DNA of 64,000 nucleotides, taken from positions 30,365,691-30,429,690 of the forward strand of contig NC_035161.2 in assembly GCF_001659605.2 (NCBI RefSeq), in the 5' to 3' direction. The notes below the pieces were generated by a model that saw nothing but the letters and a program-made list of their open reading frames with translations, searched no databases and had not been told where the DNA came from. Of this stretch, positions 38,278 to 50,462 are shown piece by piece; the stretch's first letter is position 1; each line of letters starts with the position of its first letter. The translations under genes and the position numbers were made by a program. This stretch comes from Manihot esculenta. Taxonomy: Eukaryota > Streptophyta > Magnoliopsida > Malpighiales > Euphorbiaceae.

Positions 38278-40048
38278 TTTGTCAAAATTGGCTTCGGTGA
38301 TATCATTTGCGGGTTTTTTGGAAACGGGTGCGATAATGCAAGTATTATATGGATTCGGGCAGTTAATATTTGGCAGTTACCCTACCTGCGATCAGACGCA
38401 GCAGTTAAGAGTTGAGAATATCTCCCAAAGCGGGAGAAAGTGCGAGAGGGAAAACCGCGAGAAAAATAATACAATCACACAATAGCCGTTGATTCTTTTC
38501 AATTCTTTTTTGGTCCCGTCGAATCTTTAACCGTCCGTCTCTTCAACGGCGGTGGCTTTCCTCTCGTCTCCGCCGTCCGATTACTATATCCGGTGAGGTC
38601 CTGCTCGTATTTGATTCGAATTTGCTAGCTTTTCCGTTCGTTTCCTGGAAAAATAATGTGGAATTATAAATGAGCACTCAGCATGTTCATTACCGCTTTG
38701 TTTTAACCTATCGGAATTACTTTAAAACATTTATTGCGGAGAAATTCACAAGTGATTCAATTTTGCGAAATTAGTTAACGAATTTGTATTCTTTTTGTTA
38801 TTGCGAGTAACTTTATTTTGGGAGCATTGATTTCCATTATTTATTGTAGAAACACTTGGGTTTTCTCAATAGTGCAAGCCAAAATCTAAAAATCTTCGTG
38901 GATTGTTGTGGGTGATTAATTCATGTAAAGGGCGATTTATTTGGGTTACCTGAATTCAGACATGCATTTCTGTTTTCCTTAGCCGATTTTGTTTTAGTTC
39001 AAATTTTTTGTTTGCTCGTTTGGTGTTTTCTGGTTGGAATTCTTGTACGTGACTGATAGGAATAGTAATTAATATTGTTTGACGGTTGATATGCATATAT
39101 ATGGTTTTCCTTTCTAGAATCTTTGTTTAGAGCGAGTAAAGTGCTTCTTTTGGCAATCTAAGTTTTTTTTTCTTCTTTTTAATCCTTAATTAGTTTAAGG
39201 GCTTCAAATTATTCTTTAATGGGGTCATGACATCATGTGTTGAGTTAGATAGCACCCTCAGTTCTTTTATAAAGCATGCACACTAGGATCTATATCGCCA
39301 ATATGTAATTGTTATTTTTCCTCCTTTGCCACGAGTATACTTTTTCATTCAATGATTATTCAGATTAGATTAGATTGGGTGCCTATGTGGAGATGAATGT
39401 ATGTTAGAATAAATTATTTTGGCTCTGCATTTTCTTTGCTTTTGTTTATTGATTTTTTGAATATTAATATTCTTTTCAGAAAATTAAGATCATAAAACTT
39501 GGTGGACGTGGTTGCCAGTATGGATGAATTTTTGGGAAACCCCAGAATCAGTCCACCCCTGCATACTTGGTTATAGACTTTTGCAGGTTTGTAACTTTGC
39601 TTTTTTAAATTGAAAAAAGCATTGCTCATTTCAATGATTCAGCAGCCATCACATAAACTGTACACTTATTTATTTATTGAAATTGAATTTTCAATCGTCC
39701 AATTTTGTGATATCTAAAACTTGGCAGAAGAGTATGTGAGTTTCTTGAATGTACATCTTTTAAACTTTTTTGCTTCTGTTGTGTCTTTTAGTAACCTATT
39801 CAATATTTCTGATGACTATATTACCTTTAAAATAGCCAAGAATTAGCAGATGGCATCTTCAATGTAGCAGTTTCACTGAGTCTCTCGTTTTTTTTGCCGC
39901 AAGCCTTCCAATGTGATAATTATAGAAGCAATTAGAGTTTCACTTTTCTTTATGATGGTTGTCTTCAGCGTACCATTTTGCCACATTTATTGCTGGCATT
40001 TGAGATCAGTGTCTGCATGAGAGAAAAGGCTCTCTGCTATCACCATCT
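38278..40048 (+). promoter_or_regulatory. Promoter and 5' UTR exons of the PI4K gamma gene
   Basis: No gene, but spliced leader signals are visible. A GC-richer first exon (about 38470-38594) ends with a GTGAGG donor. A probable second non-coding exon (39481-39585) lies between TTTTCAG and GTTTGT. An acceptor CTTCAG at 39968 precedes the leader part of the coding exon. Exon 2 contains a small upstream reading frame (39520-39576). Confidence 0.5.
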
Positions 40049-42007
40049 ATGCTGCAGGCTTCAAGATCTTCAATTTCTTCTCTTCATTCCACTTGTCCTG
40101 ATCTGGACCGCTCTTTACACCCAGATATGGCAGTTGCAACTTTTAGAGAAGCCCTCAGTGGTGAGTGTTGTGGGAATAAGAAATTGGAAAGAAAATCTTC
40201 TGGAAGGAGACGTGTATTTGTTCAGACTGAAACTGGCTTCGTTTTGGGTATGGAATTGGATAGGAGTGACAATGCCCATACGGTAAAGAGGAAATTACAA
40301 CTTGCCCTTAATGTCCCAACTGAGGAAAGGTCATTGATTTTTGGGGATATGGTGTTAAAAAATGATCTCAGTGCAGTTAGGAATGCTTCCCCTCTTCTTC
40401 TCACCAAGAACTATATGCATAGAAGTTCATCTACCCCATGTCTTTCACCTACTGGGAAGGATCTTCAACAGAGTGACCAGAGTGGTCCAATTGAGATCTT
40501 AGGATTTTCAGATCATTTTGCTAGAGTAAAAGAACTAGTGAAGGAAATTATGATGGCAATGAGGGTTGGGGTTGATCCTATTCCTATTCATAGCGGTCTT
40601 GGAGGGGCGTACTATTTCAAAAATTGCCATGGTGAAAATGTTGCTATTATAAAGCCTACAGATGAGGAACCATATGCCCCTAATAATCCAAAAGGTTTCG
40701 TGGGCCAAGCTCTGGGGCAGCCCGGCTTGAAACGTTCAGTGAGGGTTGGGGAGACGGGATTCAGAGAAGTAGCAGCTTACCTTCTTGACTATAATCACTT
40801 TGCTAATGTGCCCTCAACTGTCCTTGTGAAGGTCACCCACTCAATATTCAATGTTAATGATGGGGTGAAGGGAAATAAGCAGCAACAAAGAAAGCAGGTC
40901 AGCAAGATTGCATCTCTGCAGCAGTTTATACCTCATGATTTTGATGCAAGTGATTATGGGACTTCAAGCTTTCCCGTTGCTGCTGTGCATAGGATAGGGA
41001 TATTAGATATACGAATACTGAATACAGACAGACATGCTGGGAACCTTCTGGTGAGGAAGCTTGATGGGATTGGGAGGTTTGGTCAGGTAGAGCTTGTTCC
41101 AATTGACCATGGCCTTTGCCTCCCAGAAAGCTTGGAGGATCCTTACTACGAGTGGATCCATTGGCCACAGGCATCAATTCCTTTTTCTGAGGATGAGCTT
41201 GATTATATTAATCGTCTTGATCCCTTTCAGGATTCTGATATGCTTCGAAGGGAGCTACCCATGATTCGAGAGGCATGCCTTAGGGTTTTGGTGGTTTGCA
41301 CAATTTTCCTCAAGGAATCTGCAGCTTTTGGTCTCTGTCTTGCTGAGATTGGAGACATGATGAGTAGGGAGTTTAGAGGCCACATGGAGGAACCTAGTGA
41401 ACTTGAGCTTATATGCATTAAGGCAAGGAGTCTGTTAGGGGAAACAGAATATCTTTCTTATGAGGTGAAATCAGGAAATAGCGAGGAGTTTCAGTTTGAT
41501 ATTGATTGTGAGGAGTTAGATTTGACATTAAATACGGCAGAGAAATTGGAAGTGAAACCTCTCTGTTCAGGGGCCAGAGGTGTAAATGTCCAAACTTCAC
41601 TCTCCAAGCTGATGGAGAGTCTGGAGGAGGAGGACATTGAAGACAGTGAAGGGAATGAGTTAACTTTAAGCACTGATGAATATGCTGATTCCATGCAGGA
41701 CTGGGTTTCAACCATTTCAAAGATGCCAATATTAAAAAGCACCAGTGCTGGTGAGAAGAGTTGGCAACATGAAGGTGCAATGCAGAAAAATGGCTATTTG
41801 GCTGGTATATCTTCTGGAAATAGGAGTGTGAATGAGCAGCTTGGTGCAAGCCCCACTTTTGTGAAGCTGGCTGATCTAACTGAAAGGGAGTGGGTGCAGT
41901 TCCTTGAGCATTTCCAGAAGTTACTTGGCCCAGCTTTTGCTAATCGTGAATCAGGGAATGTTGGTCAGAGGCAGAGACAGAGGCTTGGAACTTCCTGTCA
42001 GTTTTGA
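40049..42007 (+). CDS. PI4KG: Phosphatidylinositol 4-kinase gamma, plant ubiquitin-like-domain type (PI4KG5/6-like)
   Basis: A 652-residue intronless coding region. It has one ubiquitin-like domain (about 55-125: VFVQTETGFVLGMELDRSDNAHTVKRKLQLAL...LIFGDMVL) followed by a PI3/PI4-kinase catalytic domain (about 185-420). In that domain GLGGAYYFKN is the nucleotide-binding loop, VAIIKPTDEEP carries the ATP lysine, LNTDRHAGNLLV is the catalytic loop and PIDHGLCLP is the DFG-equivalent metal-binding motif. An acidic low-complexity region and the conserved tail QRLGTSCQF follow. Plant gamma members of this subfamily have been reported to act more as protein kinases than as lipid kinases, so the lipid activity is uncertain. 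The start at 40049 is the first in-frame ATG; a second ATG (DMAVAT, 40127) aligns with shorter homologues. Confidence 0.95.
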   Translation: MLQASRSSISSLHSTCPDLDRSLHPDMAVATFREALSGECCGNKKLERKSSGRRRVFVQTETGFVLGMELDRSDNAHTVKRKLQLALNVPTEERSLIFGDMVLKNDLSAVRNASPLLLTKNYMHRSSSTPCLSPTGKDLQQSDQSGPIEILGFSDHFARVKELVKEIMMAMRVGVDPIPIHSGLGGAYYFKNCHGENVAIIKPTDEEPYAPNNPKGFVGQALGQPGLKRSVRVGETGFREVAAYLLDYNHFANVPSTVLVKVTHSIFNVNDGVKGNKQQQRKQVSKIASLQQFIPHDFDASDYGTSSFPVAAVHRIGILDIRILNTDRHAGNLLVRKLDGIGRFGQVELVPIDHGLCLPESLEDPYYEWIHWPQASIPFSEDELDYINRLDPFQDSDMLRRELPMIREACLRVLVVCTIFLKESAAFGLCLAEIGDMMSREFRGHMEEPSELELICIKARSLLGETEYLSYEVKSGNSEEFQFDIDCEELDLTLNTAEKLEVKPLCSGARGVNVQTSLSKLMESLEEEDIEDSEGNELTLSTDEYADSMQDWVSTISKMPILKSTSAGEKSWQHEGAMQKNGYLAGISSGNRSVNEQLGASPTFVKLADLTEREWVQFLEHFQKLLGPAFANRESGNVGQRQRQRLGTSCQF

Positions 42008-44043
42008 GTGTCAGTTAATGGGTATTTAAAAATGTGGGAAATGGTAATTAGAAAATTTGCAACCAGAAATATGCAGGTGATTTGGTTCATATGTCTCGTC
42101 TGAGGAGGATGGATTTCATTTATATGCCAAATTTGGATGGTAAAGCGTGGTTATCAGCAGCGGCTAGAGGTGAGGCTTAAGTTTTTATTCTTCTATGTTT
42201 AATCTCTCTCACTTTTCGGTTGGACTGCTCCAACTTTAGCATTAAGAGTGTTGAATATAACAAAATACAGTGTGTAGGGAGCAATAAGACATGTATAGTT
42301 GTGGTTGTCAGTGTAGGAGTTGCAAACTGTATATGCTTGGACTAATTATAAGGTATTTGCTGTGTCCTCCCTATAGTAGTTAGAGATGAAAATAATGGCT
42401 GTACGTCTCTTTGATGTTCAGCTCTCTGATGTATGTGATATTTTTTGTTTAGCTGTTTAGCTTGCAGATATTGCTTGTATTCTGATCAATAAAAGTAAGG
42501 TGCAGAAAATGGGATTTTGGCAACATGAACATGTAGAAAGCTACTACTAGTAATAGTTTCATAGTTGTCATGGCGGTGAGTGTTTTTCTATTTGCTTATT
42601 TTAATTACAGTTTCAATGAATGACCTTATTTATCTTGTACCGTAAATGTTGGATATCACCTTATCTATTGGCAACTGAAATTCTGAATGTTGATTAGTGA
42701 ATGTTTTTGTTTCTGTGGAATTTATTTTTTACTGATTTTCATATTTATAATGATTCTTTGCTTACAAATGAATTTTTTCAAATGAAGCTTTTAAGTAGTG
42801 GATGTGCATATGTGTGTACCATCTTCCACAATCACGCAGTACATGCATGCATTTACATCTCACGTCCTTTGTCTATGCAGAGGCATGGAACTAGGCTACA
42901 CAACGGGGTAGTCCAAGCTCCAGGTCCATCCCACTTTTCTAACTCCTTCCCATTTAATAATTTCATAAATACTTTTTAAGTATTTTTATTTTTAGTGCAA
43001 TTCTTGCATTAGATTTAGGACCAACGAAGAAGTTCAAAACATAGCATATTTTAATGTATTTTTGAAAATGATCGATTAACCGGTTAGTTTTCACCATGGG
43101 ACAATAATACAACTGTGTAGAGTGTAGGCCCTGGGTGCACGTCCCATCTTGTTGTGTAGGATATTTCTTTGATGATGATTTAGATTATAAATTGTGTTGG
43201 TTCTTCATATTTGCTTTTCAATATGTATATGTCCCTATTATTGTCGTTATCAATTGGATTAGAGAACCAAAGTAGTCCTATCTTTGATCCCTACACTTTC
43301 CGATACATTCCAAAGGGTTACAATGGCTTTTAGCGACAAAGTAATGTTTGGCACTCACAAATGAACATGTAATGAGATAAGGTCGGCGGTGGATCATATA
43401 CAAGCTTGATTATGACATGAGTTTTATTGTATTATTATTTCTAAAGTTTCTTATCTTAATGCAACATGATTTAGAGACTATTTGGCTGAGGTTGAAAGTT
43501 AGAAGAGCATTATTTTAAATGCTATTAAAAAAACTGTTTTATTATTTTAATATTTTTATATTATATAAATAAATACATTTTCAATATTTTCTAACTACAA
43601 TTAATTTTATAAGAACACTTATCTCACGTATATAATATAATTCAACACTAATTACTATTAAACAACGAACAAACATTTTCTTAAAAAATAATTTCCATGA
43701 AAAACGTAATAAAAACAATCTAAAATTCAACTTGGGGGAGATGCGAATAATAAGAGAAATAGGAATTGCTTGTCAAATCAAATATATATATATATATATT
43801 TTAATGAGATTGGCTTTACATTGCGATTTTCGTTCAATTCTCAAAGAAATCATTTTGATATTTCAATTTTGTAATTTCAAATTAAACCGACCAATTACAT
43901 GCAACACAACGAGCTCATTGATTCCTTAAACCTAATTCTCTAATTTTGTGTATCACGTTCTATAGTCAAGAGAAGAAAAGAAATGAAAAGGCAAGTGAGA
44001 AAAAAATTCAAAACAACTGAAAGCAAAGAAAATTTCTGGACAT
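42008..44043. other. Intergenic DNA between convergent genes
   Basis: 3' UTR of the PI4K gamma gene to about 42500, then AT-rich sequence with a short TA microsatellite (43782-43799). No further gene or clear transposon seen. Confidence 0.55.
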
Positions 44044-47000
44044 TTAATTGCTCTCCTTAACGCTAGTCATCTTGCTCAACTCCACATTTTGATCCTTGAT
44101 CCTGCTTGCAGCTCGGGAACAATCTCGACTAGCAAAAGAGATGCTATCTTCTTTAACAAGTCGCCTTTGTTTTATCTTCGCTATTGCCTGTGAAACTTCT
44201 CCTATTGAAGGTCGCTTCCTTTGTGATTTTTGCAAGCATTTGTGAGCAATGGCAGCTAGTTCCCTCACTTCTTCAATATTGCACTCTTCGCCCAGTTTTT
44301 TATCTAGTATTTCATCGACACCATCCCGGCTCATTGCAGCCTTTTGCAGAAAAATAATAATATTAAGGCTTCAGATTGAGGCAATGGAATAAAGAAAGAA
44401 CACTGAGTGATGAGGGCATCAACACTCACAAGACTGATATATTCCATTAGGTTTTGATGAGGGTGGATGGCTGTAATGAGTTCAAAGATGACAATGCCAA
44501 AACTGTAGATGTCACTCTTCGTGGTTAATTTGTTCGTAGTTACATACGCCGGATCTATGTAGCCATATGTACCTTTCAAACTAGAGTTGCGTCCATCGTA
44601 AGCCTCTTCCTTTGAGAGTCCGAAATCAGCAACCTAACATTAAGTTACCAGCAAATGTCTATCATCATAAGACAAAGAACATACAACCAACTATCAAGCT
44701 ATCCTTTTCCATCGTTAACTTCCTGTCATTTATGCTCTTGAAATTGACACCACAAAGAGCATATTAACTTTGAACATTTTTCACTAATATTTGTAAAATT
44801 AACTTCAGATGGCAGCTTACCTTAGCTCTCATTGATTGGTCCAAGAGTATGTTAGCCGACTTCAAATCACGATGTATGACAGGTGGAACTGCCTGTTCCA
44901 AGAGAATGTCATGACCACATGTCATAAAGGGCAGCATTCCAAAGGGAACTATGATAAGTAATTCAGCCTACCCCTTCATGAAGATATTCAATTCCATGTG
45001 AAATATCTAGAGCAATTTGAAGCCTTTCTTCCCAGCCCAAAACTAGTTCTTCTTCATCTGGTTCAGTATCCATGTTAAGTGTTATAAGAAAAAGACGAGA
45101 AAAAGAAACCTTGCTTATACTAGGAAGGTATAATACATGCCACAAAAAGTTAGGTTACAGAAAAACAATAACAATGACCAGAATGTATAAACCAGCTTTA
45201 ATCAATAAAGCTTTCTTTTAAATAGATGGGGGCTTCTAAGCTTACTGTATAGAAGGTTTGACAGGCTTCCATTACCCATGAACTCATAAATCAAGATGTG
45301 CTGTCCTTTATCAACACAATATCCTAACAAATTCACGAGGTTCCGATGATGCAGCCTTCCCAGCAGTGATACCTGCAAGAGGACAAGGAAAAAAAATGAA
45401 AATTCAATATTCTATCTAGAAAATGCAGAAAATATGAATGTATTTTCAGGCTTACAAAATGTTTGTGACTACAAAAGCAATATCAGGGAGACACAAATGT
45501 AGGCAGCAGTAAATGGTCTAGTGAAACTTTCTTTATGTTTATAGTTGCTAGCTGTCCTAAATCCTCATGAGTATTTCTAATATAGGATTACTCCTAGAAT
45601 TAATATGTGATCATGGATGTGACAGTTTTCAATTTACAAAAGAGTAAAATACACCATCCAGTCACAACTATGGTCCTGTGGCACTTGATTCTTCCTAATA
45701 ACGGTTTGAAATGTTCTAAACATGCATGTTTTCAAAAAGTTGCAGGGCATGAATAGACCCTCCCACTTGTCAAAGTGAAAAGGCCTGAATGGTTAAAACA
45801 TGTGACATGATATTTCCTCTCTCATCCAATATATCCTGAGGAAACAGGAATTCATTCCTCTAGTATCTAGGGGAAGTTTTATTACCTCTGTTTGAAACTC
45901 TCTCTCCCCTTGTTTTGAATTAGAAGCAAGAACCTTTACAGCTACTGCTCCAGCAGGCATCACAGCTTTATACACAGGACCAAATGAACCTTGTCCCAGT
46001 ATAGTTGTAAAATTTTGTGTTGCTTTCTGAATATCCCTGAAATATTAAAGTGACTTGTTAGTATATACTTAATGCTTTTAAAAAATGGAAAAAGGACTTC
46101 AAAAGTCTACATGCAATATCATTTAGCTTGATAAAAAAATTGCTGGTATATTATCACTCCAAATTCAAGTCTGCTTAAAACCAGAGTTGACTTGGCTCAC
46201 ATCACCCCTCTGATTATTAACACTGAAGGGTAAAAGAAATGGCCAAGTAATTACAGAAATAATTTTAAACTAAGATGCATGAGACTCAGCCTATTCACTT
46301 TATAAAAATCACGCTCCTAATAGAATGTCAGAGGAGAGGATAACATCAAGCAGAGGACTTTCCATTTTTTGGGTTTTCCATTTCCTTTCCCTTTTCTCTT
46401 GCACACTTGGCTTGTGCTTCTTTAGTAACACAATTAGATGCTACCTAAAAAAATATGGGGAAAATGAAGAAGAGGAGGAAGAACAAGAACGCTCTCCCCC
46501 TCCCCCAACCCACATAATAATATTTGGAACCATTCTAACTTAATGATAATTGCAGCTTCCTTTTCCTTCTGAACCAGTAGAGTGGTTGACAGCCAAGTGC
46601 TAGATTGACTATGAGCAACTTCCAACTATTACTGATCCACAAAAAACCCTTTAAGAGTTTGTTTTGTATTGTTTCGCATTTGGCTACATACTACATAGAA
46701 TAAATTGCATAGCTTTCGAAACCTGAGAGATTTTTCCCCCTAAAATCCACTGGTACACAAACTAACAGGGGACATCGATTCTATTTTCCCAAACAAATGT
46801 TCTGGGGCTAAATTTTACGCACTTAATGTTGTTGCCAGGGTCAAAATTGTCATATCTGTCACTGAGGAGTTTTGCAATTGGCTACATACTACATAGAACA
46901 AACTGCATAGCTTTTGAAACCTGTGAGATTTTTTCCCTCCAAAATCCAGGTACACAAACTAACAGGGGACATCAATTCTATTTTCCCAACAAATGTTTTG

Positions 47001-47596
47001 GAGTCAATTTTATGCACTTGATGTTGTTGCCAGGGTCAATTTTCATAATTTCTGTCATTAAGGCTTAAAGGCAAATGAAACAAACAAATGGACTGAAGTG
47101 GAATAGTTTATTTGCTATATATATCTTTTAATTTTATCAACCGATGATCGTTTTCCCACAGCAAATAGATCTGAATATTGTTCTTATCAATTTAAAAACC
47201 CAGCCAAGGAAGACATAAGCCACAATTAAACTAACAGAACATTTTGCTTATAATTTAGAGAGTTACATACTTGTAAGAATATCTTAGTATGCCAGGTGCT
47301 GACGTAAACCTATCTTTACTGTGATGATTCCACCAAAAAAATTGTGAACTTTTACGAGGTTTTCCTGGTTGCTGAACGGTCATGGAATTTGCAAGTGATC
47401 CACTGAAGTCAGTGCTAGTCTCCAAGCCATTTATGTGTATTGGAAGGGTCGTTAGACTACATTCATTTGCACACTGTTGGAGATGAGCATGATTCTTGTA
47501 CCATCTTATGCCAAAAAAAACTAGCGAAGCTATCAAGATACCAAGGGCCAAACCAACAGAGACTCCAATAATAATCAAATCACTATCATGAACCAT
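44044..47596 (-). CDS. CRLK2: Calcium/calmodulin-regulated receptor-like kinase, CRLK2-like
   Basis: Membrane-anchored Ser/Thr kinase. Coding exons on the minus strand: 47596-47271, 46036-45886, 45372-45246, 45057-44972, 44892-44821, 44633-44430, 44340-44044, giving 420 residues in frame throughout. A short extracellular N-terminus (MVHDSD) precedes one membrane span (about 7-29, LIIIGVSVGLALGILIASLVFF). The juxtamembrane region is followed by a complete kinase domain: GQGSFG glycine loop, VAVKVL lysine, HRDLKSANILLD catalytic loop (an RD kinase), DFG and GTYGYIDPAY activation segment. The C-tail is basic and is where calmodulin binding is reported in CRLK1. An in-frame ATG 57 bases upstream (47653) exists, but MVHDSD fits the family start. 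A 5' UTR exon near 48680 with donor CTACAG-GTAATT is likely. CRLK proteins are linked to cold and calcium signalling through MEKK1 in Arabidopsis. Confidence 0.92.
46672..47064. repeat. Tandem duplication of about 198 bp in intron 1 of the CRLK2-like gene
   Basis: Two adjacent copies (about 46672-46870 and 46871-47064) share TTGGCTACATACTACATAGAA near their starts and TTGTTGCCAGGGTCAA near their ends, with scattered substitutions and small indels. It lies in the 1.2-kb intron between the first and second coding exons. No coding potential. Confidence 0.85.
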
Positions 47597-48719
47597 TCTT
47601 TGGTCTGTTTTGGAACTTGAGCAATGAAAGCATTTCTGGAAGTTCACTGTCATGGATGAACAAAAGCATTATGTTTAACTTCAAATAACTTTTTCTAAAT
47701 AAGAAAGAACTTGTAAGTATATAACCAAAAGTTTTTACATTTTCCTGCATCCTGGACATCTATCCAGAAGAAGAAAATAGTGATACTAGTGCTTGTTACT
47801 TGTTAGAAAAAACTTCAAACTCAGAACCAGCATGCAACAGAACATGTCATTTCAGAAAAGCATATGATTTTAAGTATGACAACTATGATGCCCTAATACA
47901 AGAAAATCCAAAAAACATACATATATATACAATTAAGCATAAGTAAAAAAGAAACAGTATTTCAGTCAATAAGCAAGTCACTATAATAATTGCAATTTGG
48001 GCTTATCAGTTCATTGGACAGCCATCATAGTTGCTGCAATTTGGAAAATGAAGAAGAGACTATGCATTTGTTACATATTTTTGAAACAGAAAGTCTCAGT
48101 TCAATCTAAAGGAGACGGTCATTTTATATATAAGTTTCACCAGCCCTCTTGCAGCATTTAGCTTCTTGTATAAACTCTAGGTTTTATTGGTTTTACAGCA
48201 CCCACAAATGCCAAGGAAAACGGGGAACCAAATCATTGATCAGACAACTCGGATGGAATACTATATGCATTATTTCCAACTGCCAGGACACTGTGGTTAC
48301 CCGCTTCTTTAGAGATGGGCACAAATTATTCACAGAACAAAACACTGGCAACAATTCTTCATCTCCACAGGATGATATTCACAACGAAACTTCAAATCTG
48401 ATTTGAAGCAACTAAGACATTCTTATACTTCATCGAGATTTCTAACACCCATAAAAACCCATCATTTTCACCTATACTCTGATCATCAAAACCAGCAGAA
48501 TCAACAATATAACATCCAACAGTACCCAAAAAGGCAGACCACCAAAAGAAGAATCCAGTAAATAAAACCAAACCAAAAACACAAATAAAGAAAACATTAT
48601 CTCCACAATCAGTTGATACCTCGCAGACTGATGATGAGTATCTGTGTAAGCCTCGCATGCTGGTCGATCTTTCAATTACCTGTAGATGGCGAGAGAGATA
48701 GAAAGCGCGCTGAAGAATG

Positions 48720-49668
48720 AAATGGGTTGTCATGGTGGTTTCAGGATGGCCAAATTGAAAGTGAATAAAGAAATAATGATGTCTCCCACAACGGAAGAAG
48801 AATCAAAAGAAAAGAGCCTAGCCGTAGCCGGTGATATAACTTCTTGGCTTTTTTTTTTTTGTTTTTTTTTGAAATGGATAACTTCTTGGTCTTGTCATTC
48901 TAATAAAAATAATTTTATTTTATTTCGATTCAATTATTTTTCTTAATTTTTTTTATTTGTAATGCAATAATTATTTTTTAAATTTATAAAATTTTTTATT
49001 TAAAAAAAAATTATACATAATTTTTTTAAAATTTATTTAAATTCATTCATTATAAAATTTACTGTTTTAAAAAATGTTATAAAAAATAATTTTTCATAAT
49101 TTACTGTTTGAATTATTAAATAATAATATTTTAAATATGTTAAAATATTAAATATTGTTTTTAAAATAGAACTTTGAGGCTAATAAGAGAATATTTGCAA
49201 TATTCAATTTTGGCAACTCTAGGAAGTGGTTGATTGATTTATTTATTATCAATAATAAATAAAGTTCCTATATTAATAGTATAATATAAATTTTTTATAA
49301 AAACTTTATTGTCAATAAAGAATATTTGTATGACCATTGATAGCCATCAAAAATCATCTTGAATATAAAAAATAATTTTTTATAATTTAAATATTTAAAT
49401 TAATTCGATGGTAAGTATATCTAAATAAATTTAAGAATTATCGTATAATTAAAATTACCAAAATATGAAGTAGACTTAATTTACAGAACTCGTATGTTTC
49501 TACATTTAAGTGTAAAGTTAGAAAAAGAAAAAAAAAAAAAACTATGCAAGCAAAAACCACTACAAGCTGTTGTATCCTACATGGGTTAAGGGACTTCACT
49601 TCCTATTAGGATGGGCCAAAATTGTGAGCCGAAAACCCATCTAGCTAGGGTTAAGTTGCACTACTTAA
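48720..49668. other. CRLK2-like promoter side and AT-rich spacer
   Basis: Upstream flank of the CRLK2-like gene followed by AT-rich sequence. No gene seen. Confidence 0.5.
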
Positions 49669-50172
49669 TTAATGAATAGGCACATGGTTGTTAATTGGTG
49701 GCTTGCGGCGAGGCATGCCTCTGTAATCTTTGTCCATCAAGTTCACTATCTCTTTAGTTGCCTCAAGAAGCCTTTGCGTTTCACCTTCTGGTTTTGCAAC
49801 CGGTGCTTCAGGTTCATGACTAGAGAATAGCTGCTTTTTGTCAGATCTTGAAAGGCTTTCCAAGCTGGCTTTGGCTGGCAATTTCTTGGAATCTTGATGA
49901 GAGTGGCTAGCTTTGGTGTTTTGAAGATGGACTGGCACAGGCTCGCTCCTCGGACTTCCCCAACTTCCTGGCTTTTGTGTCTTTGGCTTCACATTCTTCT
50001 GGGTATGCAAAAAAGTCAAGATTTAATGCACTGTTTTTAATGATTTTTTTTATATATATATATCAGAAAGAAAATTAATACCCAGATATAGAATTGCATA
50101 CCTGATGATTCAAATTGAAATTTTGGTCTTCAGATGCTTGAAGATATTTAACCAAAGCTTGATGCTGCTCTC
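49669..50172 (-). CDS. Alternative 3' exons encoding a second RGF/GLV peptide, cassette B
   Basis: Two further minus-strand exons lie downstream of cassette A: 50172-50102 and 49998-49669. Both have good splice signals (TTTGCAG acceptor, CAG-GTATGC donor, ACCCAG acceptor) and they join in frame. They encode a hydrophilic region and end MDKDYRGMPRRKPPINN plus five residues: a second, different DY...PP...N peptide of the RGF/GLV type. No signal peptide or plausible start codon lies between 50172 and 50463. Exon 1 of cassette A (51090-50997) ends in phase 1 and exon 50172-50102 accepts phase 1, so direct splicing gives a 164-residue secreted precursor. Splicing from exon 2 would give an early stop. 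This could be an alternative transcript or a decayed tandem copy. Confidence 0.65.
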
Positions 50173-50462
50173 CTGCAAATATAATGAACCAGTATTCATA
50201 TTCTGGATAGATATCACATGCCACATCTTACAAGCTTAAAAAATTTCAAGTAATCTCACATGGATAAACAGTGAATGCAGCAATTAATATTGCAAGTAAA
50301 ACTGGATTAGATTCCCTGAAGCTTCAAAATTGTACAGTTACAGTAGAATATCTACACATGATCTGTTGGGTACATATATATAATATATATATGCAAGGCT
50401 CAAGGACAGACAGAAGGGATCTTAATCTTATAGAAGAAACTCATGATTATTGATCATGATGA

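Noticed and set aside
41418..41849. 143-codon minus-strand frame opposite the PI4K gamma gene
   Set aside because: Shadow of the coding strand; the plus-strand kinase is unambiguous.
49669..50172. Cassette B as a fully independent gene
   Set aside because: No signal peptide or usable start codon is visible between 50172 and 50463, and the incoming phase fits exon 1 of cassette A. I kept it as an alternative 3' end, with the decayed-duplicate option stated.
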